Source of the DNA: Planosporangium spinosum
GTDB lineage: Bacteria > Actinomycetota > Actinomycetes > Mycobacteriales > Micromonosporaceae
Length of the DNA stretch: 64,000 nucleotides
Assembly (NCBI RefSeq): GCF_049999945.1
Contig: NZ_JBLYUB010000034.1
Location: 5,743 to 69,742, forward strand
Reading direction: 5' to 3'
Shown: positions 28,684-36,811 of the stretch, piece by piece
Layout of the letters: each line of letters opens with the position of its first letter
Numbering within the stretch: position 1 is the stretch's first letter
The notes under the pieces: model-generated
What the model was told of the DNA's origin: nothing
Database searches by the model: none
The model's input: the letters and a program-made list of their open reading frames with translations, nothing else
Program-made: the position numbers and the translations under genes

Positions 28684-29310
28684 CTAGGGCCGCTGGCGTA
28701 GCTCGCGCAGTTCGCGTTCCAGGTTCGCCCGCGCCCGGACCTCCCACTCCGCGCGCTCCGGCACGATCCGGTACAGCGCCGGCAACGCGAGCAGCCCGTC
28801 GAGGACGCCCGAGCGACCGGCCCGGAACGCCCCGTCGGATACGTGCGCGTACTCCCGGCGGACCGCGGCCGCGTACCGGTCGTAGTCGTACCTGTCGGCG
28901 GCGAGGACGGCGAGGTCGGCGTCGGCGAGCAGGGCGCCGTCGCGGTCACCGTCGGCCACCACGTGGCCGGCGGTCAGGCGGACCAGCCGGGCCGTCTCGG
29001 CGACCCGCGCGGCCGGTATCCCCGCCGCGGGCAGTCGGTCCTCGGCCAGCGCGGCGCTGCGCTCCTCGTTGTCGCCGGCGCGCGGGTCGTACACCGCGTC
29101 GTGGAACCAGCCGGCCAACCGCACCGCGTCGGCGTCCGGGACCAGGTCCGCGTACCGGTCGACCACCGCGAGGACGACCGCCAGGTGACCGGTGTCGTGG
29201 TAGTGGCGGTGCGGCTCGGCCCACCGGGCGAGCAGGTCCGCGCCGAGCGCGTCGCCCGCCGGTACGAGCGCACGCCACCGGGTGAGAAGGTCGGTCGTAT
29301 CCGTCGACAC
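28684..29310 (-). CDS. HD-type metal-dependent phosphohydrolase
   Basis: The 208-residue protein shows the metal ligands of the HD superfamily: HYHDTGHLAVVL (first His), AGWFHDAVYD (His-Asp pair) and DADLAVLA (later Asp). The region NEERSAALAEDRL between them is typical of a predicted HD phosphohydrolase group with no fixed substrate. It starts at the GTG at 29310. It is convergent with the debranching-like gene and lies 58 bp after the next minus-strand gene. Confidence 0.82.
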   Translation of the reverse strand: MSTDTTDLLTRWRALVPAGDALGADLLARWAEPHRHYHDTGHLAVVLAVVDRYADLVPDADAVRLAGWFHDAVYDPRAGDNEERSAALAEDRLPAAGIPAARVAETARLVRLTAGHVVADGDRDGALLADADLAVLAADRYDYDRYAAAVRREYAHVSDGAFRAGRSGVLDGLLALPALYRIVPERAEWEVRARANLERELRELRQRP

Positions 29311-29368
29311 CCTGGGACGATCTCACGTCACCGGGCTTCGGCACGGCCCCACGTCACCGGCGACGCTG

Positions 29369-30730
29369 TCACGTCACGAGCAGCCTGCCGTACCGGGCGA
29401 GCCGGTCCAGCCCCTCGATCGCGGCCGTGGTCGACAGCGGCGGGGGCGGTGGGGAGTCGTACGGCTGCTCGGCCAGCACCCGGTGGACGTGCCGGGCGTC
29501 CACCACGCCCAGCGGGTAGTTGCGCCGGCAGGTCGGGTCGAGGACGCCGCGCTCGGTGGCGAACCGGGGCAGCGCCGACAGCCGGTCACGGGGGACGAGC
29601 TTCGGCGACAGCCGCCCGGGCGGCCCCACCAGCAGGTCGATGCTGCGGTACGGCTCGCTGCCGGCCAGCCAGTACTCCAGCGCGTCGACGTCGATGTGCA
29701 GCGGGTGGGGACACCAGTACGGCACCATCCCGGCCCGGATCACCTGCCACGGGTCCAGCAGCATGCCGCAGCCGATCACCAGCCGGTTACCGGTCTTGCC
29801 GGCCGAGCGCAGCCACGACCGGTACACGTCGGCGACCGCCGCGCTCAGCGCCGCCGAGTCGGTGATCGCGACGATGCGCAGCCGCCGCCCGTGGTCGCCG
29901 CTCCACCGGCGCAGGTCGCTGAGCAGGCCGGGGTGGATGCCCTGCTCGGCGTCCACGTCCCCGCCGTCGGGCGCCGGAACCGTCCAGCTGTCGTCGCCGG
30001 CGGCCCACTCCGCGCCCCCGTCGTCGCCGAGCCGGCGAAGCTGCCGGCAGTAGTCGGGCCAGGAGAGCCCGGAGCCGACCGTGCCGACCTGGAAGCGGTA
30101 ACCGTCGTCGGGCTGGGTGGCGGGCCACCCCCGGCAGTCGCGGATCAGGACGACGGTGCCGCCGGGTGCGAGCCGCTCGGTGAGGAACCGGCGCAGCTGC
30201 CCGGGCAGGGCGGTCCACTTCACGTAGAAGTCGAGGGTCGCACTGCCCGCCGGGTGCTGCCCGATCGGGTCGCAGCGCTGGTAGACGGCGATGTCGGGTT
30301 CGGTGTCGAGCAGGTGGGCGGCGATTGCGCGGCCCTGGCGCAGCGCCGGCTGCGGGCGGCGGGACTCGGCCGGCGAGCAGGTGACCGACAGCCGGAATCC
30401 GGCCGGCAGCCACGGCGCGCCCAGCGCGGCGGCCAGGTGCAGCGCGCCGACGTGTGGGGAGCCGACGACGACCGCCGGGTACCGCTCCCGGCTGTACCCG
30501 CCGGTCATCCAGCCGGCGATCCCGTCCGGGTGTACGTCCGCCACCCGGGGGCGGGGGATCCCGGAGTCGACGGTGCGCCGCCGGGGCCACCAGGTCCGCC
30601 GCTTCGTCGTGGGGTCCGACCACTCCCGCCCATCCACGGCGTGCACTCCGGCCCGCAGCATCTCTGTCGACAGGTCAACCTGGTAGACCAGCTGCTCAGG
30701 CGACCAGGCGGGACCCGCCAGCGCGCTCAT
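29369..30730 (-). CDS. Hypothetical protein, unrecognised family
   Basis: I do not recognise this 453-residue protein. It has no signal peptide and no clear membrane helix. Notable parts are TLDFYVKWTALPGQLRRFL, a segment GGTVVLIRDCRGWP that could be a Rossmann strand-turn, and YWCPHPLHIDVDALEYWLAG. One central segment, TGNRLVIGCGMLLDPWQVI, also looks like a strand before a loop. Coding potential is strong: the frame is long and ends in a Pro-rich loop (YDSPPPPPLST) before the last helix. Neighbours (HD hydrolase, hemerythrin fusion) do not reveal a role. Confidence 0.65.
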   Translation of the reverse strand: MSALAGPAWSPEQLVYQVDLSTEMLRAGVHAVDGREWSDPTTKRRTWWPRRRTVDSGIPRPRVADVHPDGIAGWMTGGYSRERYPAVVVGSPHVGALHLAAALGAPWLPAGFRLSVTCSPAESRRPQPALRQGRAIAAHLLDTEPDIAVYQRCDPIGQHPAGSATLDFYVKWTALPGQLRRFLTERLAPGGTVVLIRDCRGWPATQPDDGYRFQVGTVGSGLSWPDYCRQLRRLGDDGGAEWAAGDDSWTVPAPDGGDVDAEQGIHPGLLSDLRRWSGDHGRRLRIVAITDSAALSAAVADVYRSWLRSAGKTGNRLVIGCGMLLDPWQVIRAGMVPYWCPHPLHIDVDALEYWLAGSEPYRSIDLLVGPPGRLSPKLVPRDRLSALPRFATERGVLDPTCRRNYPLGVVDARHVHRVLAEQPYDSPPPPPLSTTAAIEGLDRLARYGRLLVT

Positions 30731-30906
30731 ACCGGGCGGGCCTACCCCTGAAGTATCCGTTCAACCCTGAGCCGATTAAGTCCCCCTGCGGAGGTTTCGG
30801 CCGGTGACGAAGGGTAGAAGCGGGCCGATCCGCTGTGGCGGTCCGCTACCGCGGCTGTCCGCCGCGACCAGTACGCCGCCCGCCGTGACCAGTACCAGGA
30901 GAGGCC

Positions 30907-32421
30907 GTGTTCAATCCCCTCGAATACAACGGCATCCCGTTGGAGCGTCAGACCCGCGACTGGCGCGAACTCGACGTCTCACCGATCGATCCCGAAGCCA
31001 CCGACCCGTACGCCACCTGCCGGATCATCGCGGTCAACGGGGTGGAGAACGAGGCCATCCAGTTCGACTTCCAGATCGCCCGCAACCATGCCGACTCGGA
31101 CGTGCGCCGGGAGATGGACTACCTGGCCTCCCTGTCCGAGCAGCAGCACCGGGTGGTCCACCGGCTGCTGCCGGACGTCGGCAGTGTGCTGGAGACGGCC
31201 CTGGAGTACGAGCACGCCGCCGTGGATCTGGATTCGTGGCTGGCCCGGATGGAGCCCGACCCGCAGCGCCGCGAGGTCTACGAGTGCGACGCCCTGGAGG
31301 ACTTCGACCACCTGTACCGGTACACCGACGTGCTGGAGATGCTCCGCCACCGGCGTGCCGACCGGGTCGTCGACGAGCTGACCGACGTGCTGCCCGAGCG
31401 GGCCGCCGCAGGGCAGGCGCCGCTGCGGGGCGAGGGCGGGCAGGAGCCGACGACGGCGCCCCTGTCGGAGCTGAACGCGCTGACGATGCTGTCGGTCGAG
31501 CAGGAGCTGTCGCAGTTCTACCGCAGCGCCCGGCCCGGCCACGTCGACCCGGTCACCCGGCCGACGTACCAGGAGATCGGCCGGGTCGAGGAGGAGCAGG
31601 TGGCGCGGCACCAGGTCCTCGTCGACCCCAGCGCGAGCTGGTGGGAGCAGCTGGTGATCCACGAGTACAACGAGTGCTACCTCTACTACTCGTTCCTGCA
31701 GCAGGAGACCGATCCGCGGGTACGGGCGGTGTGGGAGCTGTACCTGGACATGCAACTGGCCCGCCTGCAACTGGCGCGGGACCTGCTGCGCCGGTTCGAG
31801 GACCGGGACGCCGACGAGGTCGTCGGCAGTGGGCTGCCCGAGCCGCTCGGTTTCGAGCGGAACCGGGAGTTCCTGCGGCAACTGCTCGCGGCCCGGCTCG
31901 GCCGCGGCTCCCTCGGTGCGGAACCGGTCCGGGACGTCCCGGAGGTGCGCGAGGTACGGGACCGGTTGGAGAACGTCCCGCCGGCCGAAGGGGCGCCGGA
32001 CCTGATCGACGTGCTCACCGAGCAGCACCGCCGCATCGAGGCGCTGTTCGAGGAGGTGGAGGTCGCCACCGGCGAGCGGCGGCGGGCGGCCTGGGAGCAG
32101 CTGGTCGAGCTGCTGTCGGTACACGAGGCGGCCGAGGGTGAGGTGGTGCACCCGCTGGCCCGCGACCGGATCGTCGGCGGGTTCGACGTGGCCCGCGACC
32201 TCGTCGAGGAGGAGCGCACCATCAGGCAGCTGCTGCTGCGGCTGGCCGACGGCGGGATCGAGGACGAGGGCTTCGAGTCGGGGGTCACCGAACTGCGCGA
32301 GGCGGTGCGGGCGCACGCCCGCAACGAGGAGCGTTTCGAGTACCCGCAGCTCCGCGACCGGTTGCCGGCCGGAGAGCTACGGGAGCTGGCCGCCGCGGTG
32401 CGCCCGACCGTACCCGCGTGA
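30907..32421 (+). CDS. Ferritin-like plus hemerythrin domain fusion
   Basis: This 504-residue protein joins two diiron-type four-helix bundles. The N-terminal part (about 170-310) has Glu and His residues spaced as in ferritin-like proteins: EQELSQFYR, EEEQVARHQVL and IHEYNECYLYYSFLQQE. The C-terminal part (about 360-500) is a hemerythrin domain with LTEQHRRIEALFEEV, HEAAEGEVVHPL, VEEERTIRQLLL and HARNEERFEYPQL. Such domains bind oxygen, iron or nitric oxide; together they suggest a role in iron or oxidative-stress handling. The first about 150 residues are an additional helical region. The GTG at 30907 follows AGGAGAGG. Confidence 0.85.
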   Translation: MFNPLEYNGIPLERQTRDWRELDVSPIDPEATDPYATCRIIAVNGVENEAIQFDFQIARNHADSDVRREMDYLASLSEQQHRVVHRLLPDVGSVLETALEYEHAAVDLDSWLARMEPDPQRREVYECDALEDFDHLYRYTDVLEMLRHRRADRVVDELTDVLPERAAAGQAPLRGEGGQEPTTAPLSELNALTMLSVEQELSQFYRSARPGHVDPVTRPTYQEIGRVEEEQVARHQVLVDPSASWWEQLVIHEYNECYLYYSFLQQETDPRVRAVWELYLDMQLARLQLARDLLRRFEDRDADEVVGSGLPEPLGFERNREFLRQLLAARLGRGSLGAEPVRDVPEVREVRDRLENVPPAEGAPDLIDVLTEQHRRIEALFEEVEVATGERRRAAWEQLVELLSVHEAAEGEVVHPLARDRIVGGFDVARDLVEEERTIRQLLLRLADGGIEDEGFESGVTELREAVRAHARNEERFEYPQLRDRLPAGELRELAAAVRPTVPA

Positions 32422-32436
32422 ACCGATGTCGCAGCC

Positions 32437-32940
32437 GTGCGGCCGTCGCTGGAGACCGCTCGGCTGCGGCTGACCGCGGTACGCCCGGGTGACGTCGAGG
32501 ATCTCCACGCGATGTTCGCCACCGCCGCCGCGCACATGGCGAGCGCGGGGGCGTTGCCGGCCCCGGCCGAGACACGGACCTGGGTGCACCGGCGGATGGC
32601 GGTGGAGCGGGAGCACGGCCTGGTCTGGTACGTGCTGCGCGACCGGCGTACCGGCGAGCTGATCGGCAACTGCGGCCTGTTCGCCCGCCGTACCGGCGTT
32701 GCGGAGCCCGAGCTGGGGTACGAGGTTGTGCACGCCCACCGGGAGCAGGGGTACGCCACGGAGGCCGCCCGGGCGGTCCTCGTCGAGGCCGACGCGTCCG
32801 GCATCCCCCGGGTGTGGGTCACTGTCCGGCCCGGGAACGCCGCCTCGCTGCGGGTCGCCGCGAAGATCGGCATGGTCTACGTGCGCTGCGAGGTCGACGA
32901 TCGGGGCGAGCTGCTGTACCTCAGCCGCGCCCGTCCGTGA
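32437..32940 (+). CDS. GNAT-family N-acetyltransferase
   Basis: The 167-residue protein is a RimJ/RimL-type acetyltransferase: RPSLETARLRLTAVRPGDV at the start and acetyl-CoA motif A near ELGYEVVHAHREQGYATEAAR. The strand-helix VWVTVRPGNAASLRVAAKIGM that follows is usual in this group. It transfers acetyl from acetyl-CoA to an amine; the acceptor is unknown. The GTG at 32437 is 15 bp after the hemerythrin fusion stop, so the two are probably co-transcribed. Confidence 0.88.
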   Translation: MRPSLETARLRLTAVRPGDVEDLHAMFATAAAHMASAGALPAPAETRTWVHRRMAVEREHGLVWYVLRDRRTGELIGNCGLFARRTGVAEPELGYEVVHAHREQGYATEAARAVLVEADASGIPRVWVTVRPGNAASLRVAAKIGMVYVRCEVDDRGELLYLSRARP

Positions 32941-33120
32941 GATCACCGCTGCCCTTTAGCCGTGCGGCGTCCGGGAGGTCATCTCCCGTACGCCGGGTGT
33001 GTTCCCCGCCCCGTCGTTGCGGTGTGCTACGCCGTCGTCACACTGGCTGCATCGAATTCGTTCGTTGTATGCTCCAGGGCCTGACAGGCTGGGTTCCTGT
33101 CTGTTTCCTGGGGAGAAGGC

Positions 33121-33900
33121 GTGGAGTTCCGCATCCTTGGGCCGGTGGAGGTTGTCCACGGCGGGGAACCGGTCCGGCTCGACGGTCCCCGTCAGGAGCG
33201 GGTCCTCGCGATGCTCCTGATCAACAGGGGCCGTCTGGTGACGATCGAGGCGCTGGTGGACGTCGTCTGGCCGTCGAATCCGCCGGTGACAGCGACGAAT
33301 CAGGTGCAGAACTCGGTGACCGCACTGCGTCGCAAGCTGTGCGGCCTCGGGATGCCCGAGTCGGGGCTGGTCCGCAAGGGCGCCGGGTACCTCCTGACGA
33401 TTCCGGACGACCAGTTCGATGCCGCCCACTACCTGGCGCTGATCAGACAAGGACGGCTGCTCGCCCGGTCCGGCAACACCGCGCGGGCGATCCGGACGCT
33501 CCGGCGGGCGGAGGACCTGTGGTGCGGTCCCGCGCTGGCCGGTCTGCCCGGTGACGCGCTCGCGTTCCAGTCGGAGGCGGTACGCCTGGAAGAGATCCGG
33601 CTACAGGCGCTGGAGGAGCGTCTGGTACTGGAGGTGAACCTCGGCCGGCACCACGAGTGCCTGGCGGAACTGGCCGGGCTGGCGCGCGGCTACCCCCTGC
33701 GTGAGGGACTGCAGGGGGCCTTGATGCTTGCCCTGCACCGGTGCGGCCGGTCGGCCGAGGCGCTCGAGGTGTACGACCGGGCACAGCGCCGCCTCGCCGA
33801 GGAGTTCGGCCTCGAACCGAGCGCCGGGCTGCGGCGGTTGCGGCAGTTGGTGCTCTCGGAGCGGCAATGCTCGTCGCTGGCGGGTTTCCTGCCGGCCTGA
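33121..33900 (+). CDS. SARP-type transcriptional activator (AfsR/DnrI-like)
   Basis: The 259-residue protein starts MEFRILGPVEVVHGGEPV, the OmpR-like winged-helix DNA-binding domain of SARPs (about 1-95). The bacterial transcriptional activator domain follows (about 100-250), ending in the typical GLEPSAGLRRLRQLVLS. Small SARPs activate biosynthetic or other local genes by binding direct repeats. GTG at 33121 follows GGGGAGAAG. No biosynthetic cluster is beside it, and the next sequence is a mobile-element remnant, so it may be a decayed cluster regulator or a domesticated one. Confidence 0.85.
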   Translation: MEFRILGPVEVVHGGEPVRLDGPRQERVLAMLLINRGRLVTIEALVDVVWPSNPPVTATNQVQNSVTALRRKLCGLGMPESGLVRKGAGYLLTIPDDQFDAAHYLALIRQGRLLARSGNTARAIRTLRRAEDLWCGPALAGLPGDALAFQSEAVRLEEIRLQALEERLVLEVNLGRHHECLAELAGLARGYPLREGLQGALMLALHRCGRSAEALEVYDRAQRRLAEEFGLEPSAGLRRLRQLVLSERQCSSLAGFLPA

Positions 33901-34019
33901 CGGACGGGCCGACGGCCATGGGCCGTGAGCAGACCTCGACCACGCCTGACCGGTACCCGCATCCACGCGGGAGCGGGATCACCGGGTACTCGCCGCCCTT
34001 GATCGTGAGAGGGGCGGAT

Positions 34020-34313
34020 ACGGGCAAGGCCCCTCCGTGCTGGCTGCCCATCGCACCCCGCCTGACACCACACGGGCTCCGGCACAGCCACAAGACGCTC
34101 ATGGAGGAGCTGGGCACCCCGCCGACGCTCATGGACGACCGGATGGGCCACGAGGATGGATCGGTGCAGGCGCGCTACTCGCACGTTACAGCCGAGATGC
34201 GGCGCCGCCTCCTGGACGCCCTCACCGAGCGGTGGAACGCCGCCCTCGTGGCCCGGCGAGCGATGAGTACAAGCTCGCCAGTGAGTGTGCTCGACTCCCT
34301 CATGAGGACATGA
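34020..34313 (+). pseudogene. C-terminal remnant of a tyrosine integrase
   Basis: The frame has the catalytic C-terminal half of a tyrosine recombinase: TPHGLRHSHKTLMEELG (the H-x-x-R box) and DDRMGHEDGSVQARYSHVTAEMR (His in GHE and the nucleophile Tyr). The N-terminal core-binding domain and the first catalytic Arg are missing, and the frame before it is not integrase-like. So it is a broken relic that cannot be active. It lies directly after the SARP gene and marks the left edge of accessory DNA, before the attL of the intact element. Confidence 0.8.
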
Positions 34314-34332
34314 GGGCAGTGCGGTCACGTCG

Positions 34333-34365
34333 GTGCCGGGTTGCCTGCCGTAGGTAACCCGGCAC
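34333..34365. terminator. Hairpin between convergent genes
   Basis: Arms GTGCCGGGTT (34333-34342) and AACCCGGCAC (34356-34365) pair, with a small inner CCT/AGG stem. It lies between the integrase remnant and the minus-strand zinc-ribbon gene and can end transcription from both sides. Confidence 0.65.
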
Positions 34366-34407
34366 TGCCTGACGGTCTCTTTCAGTTCCCCCACGGGTCC
34401 AGTAGCC

Positions 34408-35661
34408 CTACTCCGCGAGCAATTCCGCCGCATACACGCGGCAACCCCTTACGACACCCACGGCCGCCATTAGTGGCACCGTTAGGCGGTAGACCTTTGC
34501 AACGAAATCAAAGTAGCTTTCCTGGTCGCCTTTGTCGTTGATGACGAGTCCTGATCGTAGGTCATGGTGGGCGCTGGCGTGACCAATAGCATTCCTCGTG
34601 CGATTATCTAAAGCGTCGAGCATCGCGGCAAGTCTGCTATCCGCTCTGATGACGGCCAACTTGTTGGCATTGCTCAACCTTTCATAGGATGCCAAAGTGT
34701 TGACGGACTTAGTGGTGCCGTTTGTGTCCGTGTACGACCGTCCCGTGAAATCTGATACGTCGCCATTCTGTTCCGCATTTAAGCTCGCGACGAGAAGTGA
34801 GAGGGACTTGCATACGGCTTCGAAGGTTTGCTGATAGGCATCGCGCAGCGGGGGAAACTCATCTTGCGGAAGCAGCAGGCGAGAAAGGCTCCCGATTTCG
34901 GATTGTGCGATGCCTAGGCGGACGGCTCCGGAACGCCACGCGGGGGCTGTCGCGACCATCGCCTTGGTTGCGTTGAGCAGGCCTCGGTCGATGTGGGCAA
35001 GCTTCCCCGTTGTTTCGAGTCGCTTAACGAGGTCCCCGTAACTTGGGGCTGCCATAGCGCGAGCGTGGACCAACGTCATGGTCGTGAGGGACTTCGACTC
35101 CTGCTCGGCGCTTGGCCACGGCCCTGCCGCGAATGCGAGTAGCCACAGAGTCCAGAGATGGTGGGCAGTGGCATGCATGGTCAAAGCAGATCTTGGCTGG
35201 ATATCCGCAATGTTCGGAAACTCGCGTTCTAAGTAGCTCCAGTAGTTTTCGCTGGTGCCGTCTAGGTAGTATTCGAGAACCCTGAGCATCTTCGGGGATT
35301 GTCGAATGGCTGAGTATGTCTGCATGGACAGGTGGCTGAGTGCAACCGCGTTTTCGCCGGTTAGGTGAGCGAACGTCATGTTCGGGGCGCCCCAAGGATC
35401 CTGTAAGCCTGTCGCGCTGAGGTCTAGGGGGAGCGAAGGATCCACCGTAACTACGGGGTGACCTCCACTTGGTTCCTTTAAGCCACCTTCGATTTTCACG
35501 CGACAGCTGTCTAACTCGTGGCCCTCCAAAAAGCCTCTCATGGGAGTTCCGCAGACAGGGCAGGGGACATAGAAGTGGAGCCGGTTGGTGGGGAACACTG
35601 ATATACGAACGATGACATCATTTCTGCAACCTGGGCAGGTTGTTTGTTGTCGTACGATCAT
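34408..35661 (-). CDS. Zinc-ribbon protein with C-terminal HEPN-like RNase motif
   Basis: I do not recognise this 417-residue protein as a named family. It begins with a zinc ribbon of two CPxC knuckles (CPGC at 9-12 and CPVC at 34-37). A long mostly helical body follows. Near the C-terminus is RNAIGH (356-361), an R-x4-H motif as in HEPN domains, many of which are RNases of toxin or anti-phage systems. The DNA is clearly lower in GC than the flanking core genes, a sign of transfer. Its ATG overlaps the stop of the small upstream gene (ATGA) and AAAGGTGAG precedes it, so the two are translationally coupled. Nuclease activity is an inference from the motif. Confidence 0.6.
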   Translation of the reverse strand: MIVRQQTTCPGCRNDVIVRISVFPTNRLHFYVPCPVCGTPMRGFLEGHELDSCRVKIEGGLKEPSGGHPVVTVDPSLPLDLSATGLQDPWGAPNMTFAHLTGENAVALSHLSMQTYSAIRQSPKMLRVLEYYLDGTSENYWSYLEREFPNIADIQPRSALTMHATAHHLWTLWLLAFAAGPWPSAEQESKSLTTMTLVHARAMAAPSYGDLVKRLETTGKLAHIDRGLLNATKAMVATAPAWRSGAVRLGIAQSEIGSLSRLLLPQDEFPPLRDAYQQTFEAVCKSLSLLVASLNAEQNGDVSDFTGRSYTDTNGTTKSVNTLASYERLSNANKLAVIRADSRLAAMLDALDNRTRNAIGHASAHHDLRSGLVINDKGDQESYFDFVAKVYRLTVPLMAAVGVVRGCRVYAAELLAE

Positions 35662-35882
35662 CCGCTCACCTTTGCTTGGAGTTGAGCCAGAGTCGCGATC
35701 GCTGATTGTGCTCTGTGCTCTCGGGTAACCCTCGCCACTGCCGAGGGCTTAGGCGGCTTGTCAGTGTGCCCGCCGCCGTTCTCCGTGAGTCGCACGCGCG
35801 GTGAGGGCAGCGCCTGCCGAGGTTGGTCGAGCGGGCAGTGCTTCCTGCTTGGCGGGCGTCGCGTGTCGATCTCATCGCTCAC
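35658..35882 (-). CDS. Small basic protein coupled to the zinc-ribbon/HEPN-like gene
   Basis: This 74-residue protein is rich in Arg, Pro and Gln (MSDEIDTRRPPSRKHC at the start) and shows no transmembrane segment or known fold. Its stop overlaps the start of the next gene by 4 nt, which supports a real two-gene operon. Placement before a possible toxin is like that of an antitoxin or partner subunit, but I see no DNA-binding motif, so this is only a suggestion. Confidence 0.5.
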   Translation of the reverse strand: MSDEIDTRRPPSRKHCPLDQPRQALPSPRVRLTENGGGHTDKPPKPSAVARVTREHRAQSAIATLAQLQAKVSG

Positions 35883-36021
35883 GGTGAGGAGGCTACGCCC
35901 TGTCCTGGTCGCAGTTCGCCCAAGTTCTGTGCCGGGAAGGACCGACTGTGCAGACGTGCCCGGGTGTCACGCCCGCAAGATTTTCTCCCAGATTTCTCCC
36001 AGCGGGGTCGTGGGAGACGAC

Positions 36022-36058
36022 TCAGGGCGGGTCCCCCCTGCCGGGGGACCCGCCCTGA
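36022..36058. terminator. Strong hairpin next to attL, probable former tRNA-Pro terminator
   Basis: TCAGGGCGGG arms with CCCGCCCTGA extend to a stem of about 15 bp. It lies 12 bp from the tRNA fragment at attL. Before the element inserted, this DNA followed the tRNA-Pro 3' end, so it probably terminated the tRNA transcript on the minus strand. Confidence 0.7.
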
Positions 36059-36070
36059 TCTGCACTTTCT

Positions 36071-36120
36071 CTGGTCGGGGTGGCCGGATTCGAACCGACG
36101 ACCTCTTCGTCCCGAACGAA
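36071..36120. repeat. attL, 50-bp direct repeat (tRNA-Pro 3' fragment)
   Basis: These 50 bases are identical to 49503-49552 and include the tRNA-Pro 3' half from CCA through the anticodon. The bases just outside differ (T at 36070 against C at 49502; C at 36121 against G at 49553). This is the duplicated core attachment site left by tyrosine-integrase insertion. Confidence 0.95.
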
Positions 36121-36214
36121 CGATCATGCTCCGTTGGTCTGCCTCGATGTGTTGGTTGAGCTGGCTGGACAGTCCGCCCATGTCCGCGAACGTCCGCCGC
36201 TGTACGTACCGATC

Positions 36215-36235
36215 GTCACTCAGTTCGTCACTCGG
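36215..36235 (+). repeat. Paired arm-type repeats near attL
   Basis: GTCACTCAG (36215-36223) and GTCACTCGG (36227-36235) are spaced 12 bp apart. The same pair, with the same spacing and orientation, occurs at 49438-49458 near attR. The repeated arrangement at both ends of the element fits accessory binding sites for integrase or excisionase. Confidence 0.75.
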
Positions 36236-36397
36236 CTTGCTCGACAGTCGGACAGCACCCAGGCGGCTAGCAACTGGCTGTGTTGGTGTAGATGCTGCCC
36301 GAAGGGGGTACGGGCAAACGCCAAGTGGCTACGGGGAGTTGGAAGATCGAGTCATCTACGTATAAGGATGCTCCGATCATGGACGGTGACCGATACC

Positions 36398-36811
36398 ATG
36401 CCGTCCATGGTGGATCTTCCCCTCCTCCCGCCTGACTGTCCCCCTGACGACGCAGTAGCACCAAATGGAGACTTTTACCGCCTCGTGAGCAAGAATAGTG
36501 AGGTGGGTAGCGCTCCTGGGTCCGGTGATTGGGTCCTTCCGTACAGGAAGGCCCGGGGGGAATGTGCCGGAAAACCGGAAAGGTGCATTTGTCATTCGCA
36601 CTCGATCTTCGCCCGCATCGAAGACTTGCTCACTGCGCGTGAGGCGATACCGTGGGCGCGAGGGAAGGCTATCGCGGTCATCAGGCTTACTCCGGAGGAC
36701 GGGTGGGTCCGCCACTCGCCCTCGATTGGGATGGGGGAGTCTCACCATTCTTGGTGGCCGGCGAAGTCAGTGATTGTTCCGCAAGCGACTGTAGTGGAGG
36801 CTGCGCTATGA
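36398..36811 (+). CDS. AICE cargo protein A, small, unrecognised
   Basis: The 137-residue protein (from ATG 36398; ATG 36407 is an alternative, 36368 gives ten extra residues) has no clear relative. It has a Pro-rich start (LPLLPPDCPPDDAVAP) that flows into NGDFYRLVS. A Cys/His cluster CAGKPERCICHSHSIF follows, then a two-strand segment GKAIAVIRLTPEDGW and a SHHSWWP segment before the end. No membrane helix is visible. TATAAG at 36361 could be a -10 box close upstream. It lies within 350 bp of attL, a spot where such elements carry cargo. Its stop overlaps the next start by 4 nt. It was not assigned a function. Confidence 0.6.
   Translation: MPSMVDLPLLPPDCPPDDAVAPNGDFYRLVSKNSEVGSAPGSGDWVLPYRKARGECAGKPERCICHSHSIFARIEDLLTAREAIPWARGKAIAVIRLTPEDGWVRHSPSIGMGESHHSWWPAKSVIVPQATVVEAAL

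Noticed and set aside
30804..32141. 445-residue open frame overlapping the hemerythrin fusion
   Set aside because: It is Gly/Arg/Pro-rich, in the wrong frame, and the real frame has clear ferritin-like and hemerythrin motifs.
36080..36397. Upstream extension of cargo protein A from the tRNA fragment
   Set aside because: The frame runs through the attL tRNA sequence and arm-type repeats, so it is only chance-open DNA; the ATGs at 36398 or 36407 are far more reasonable.
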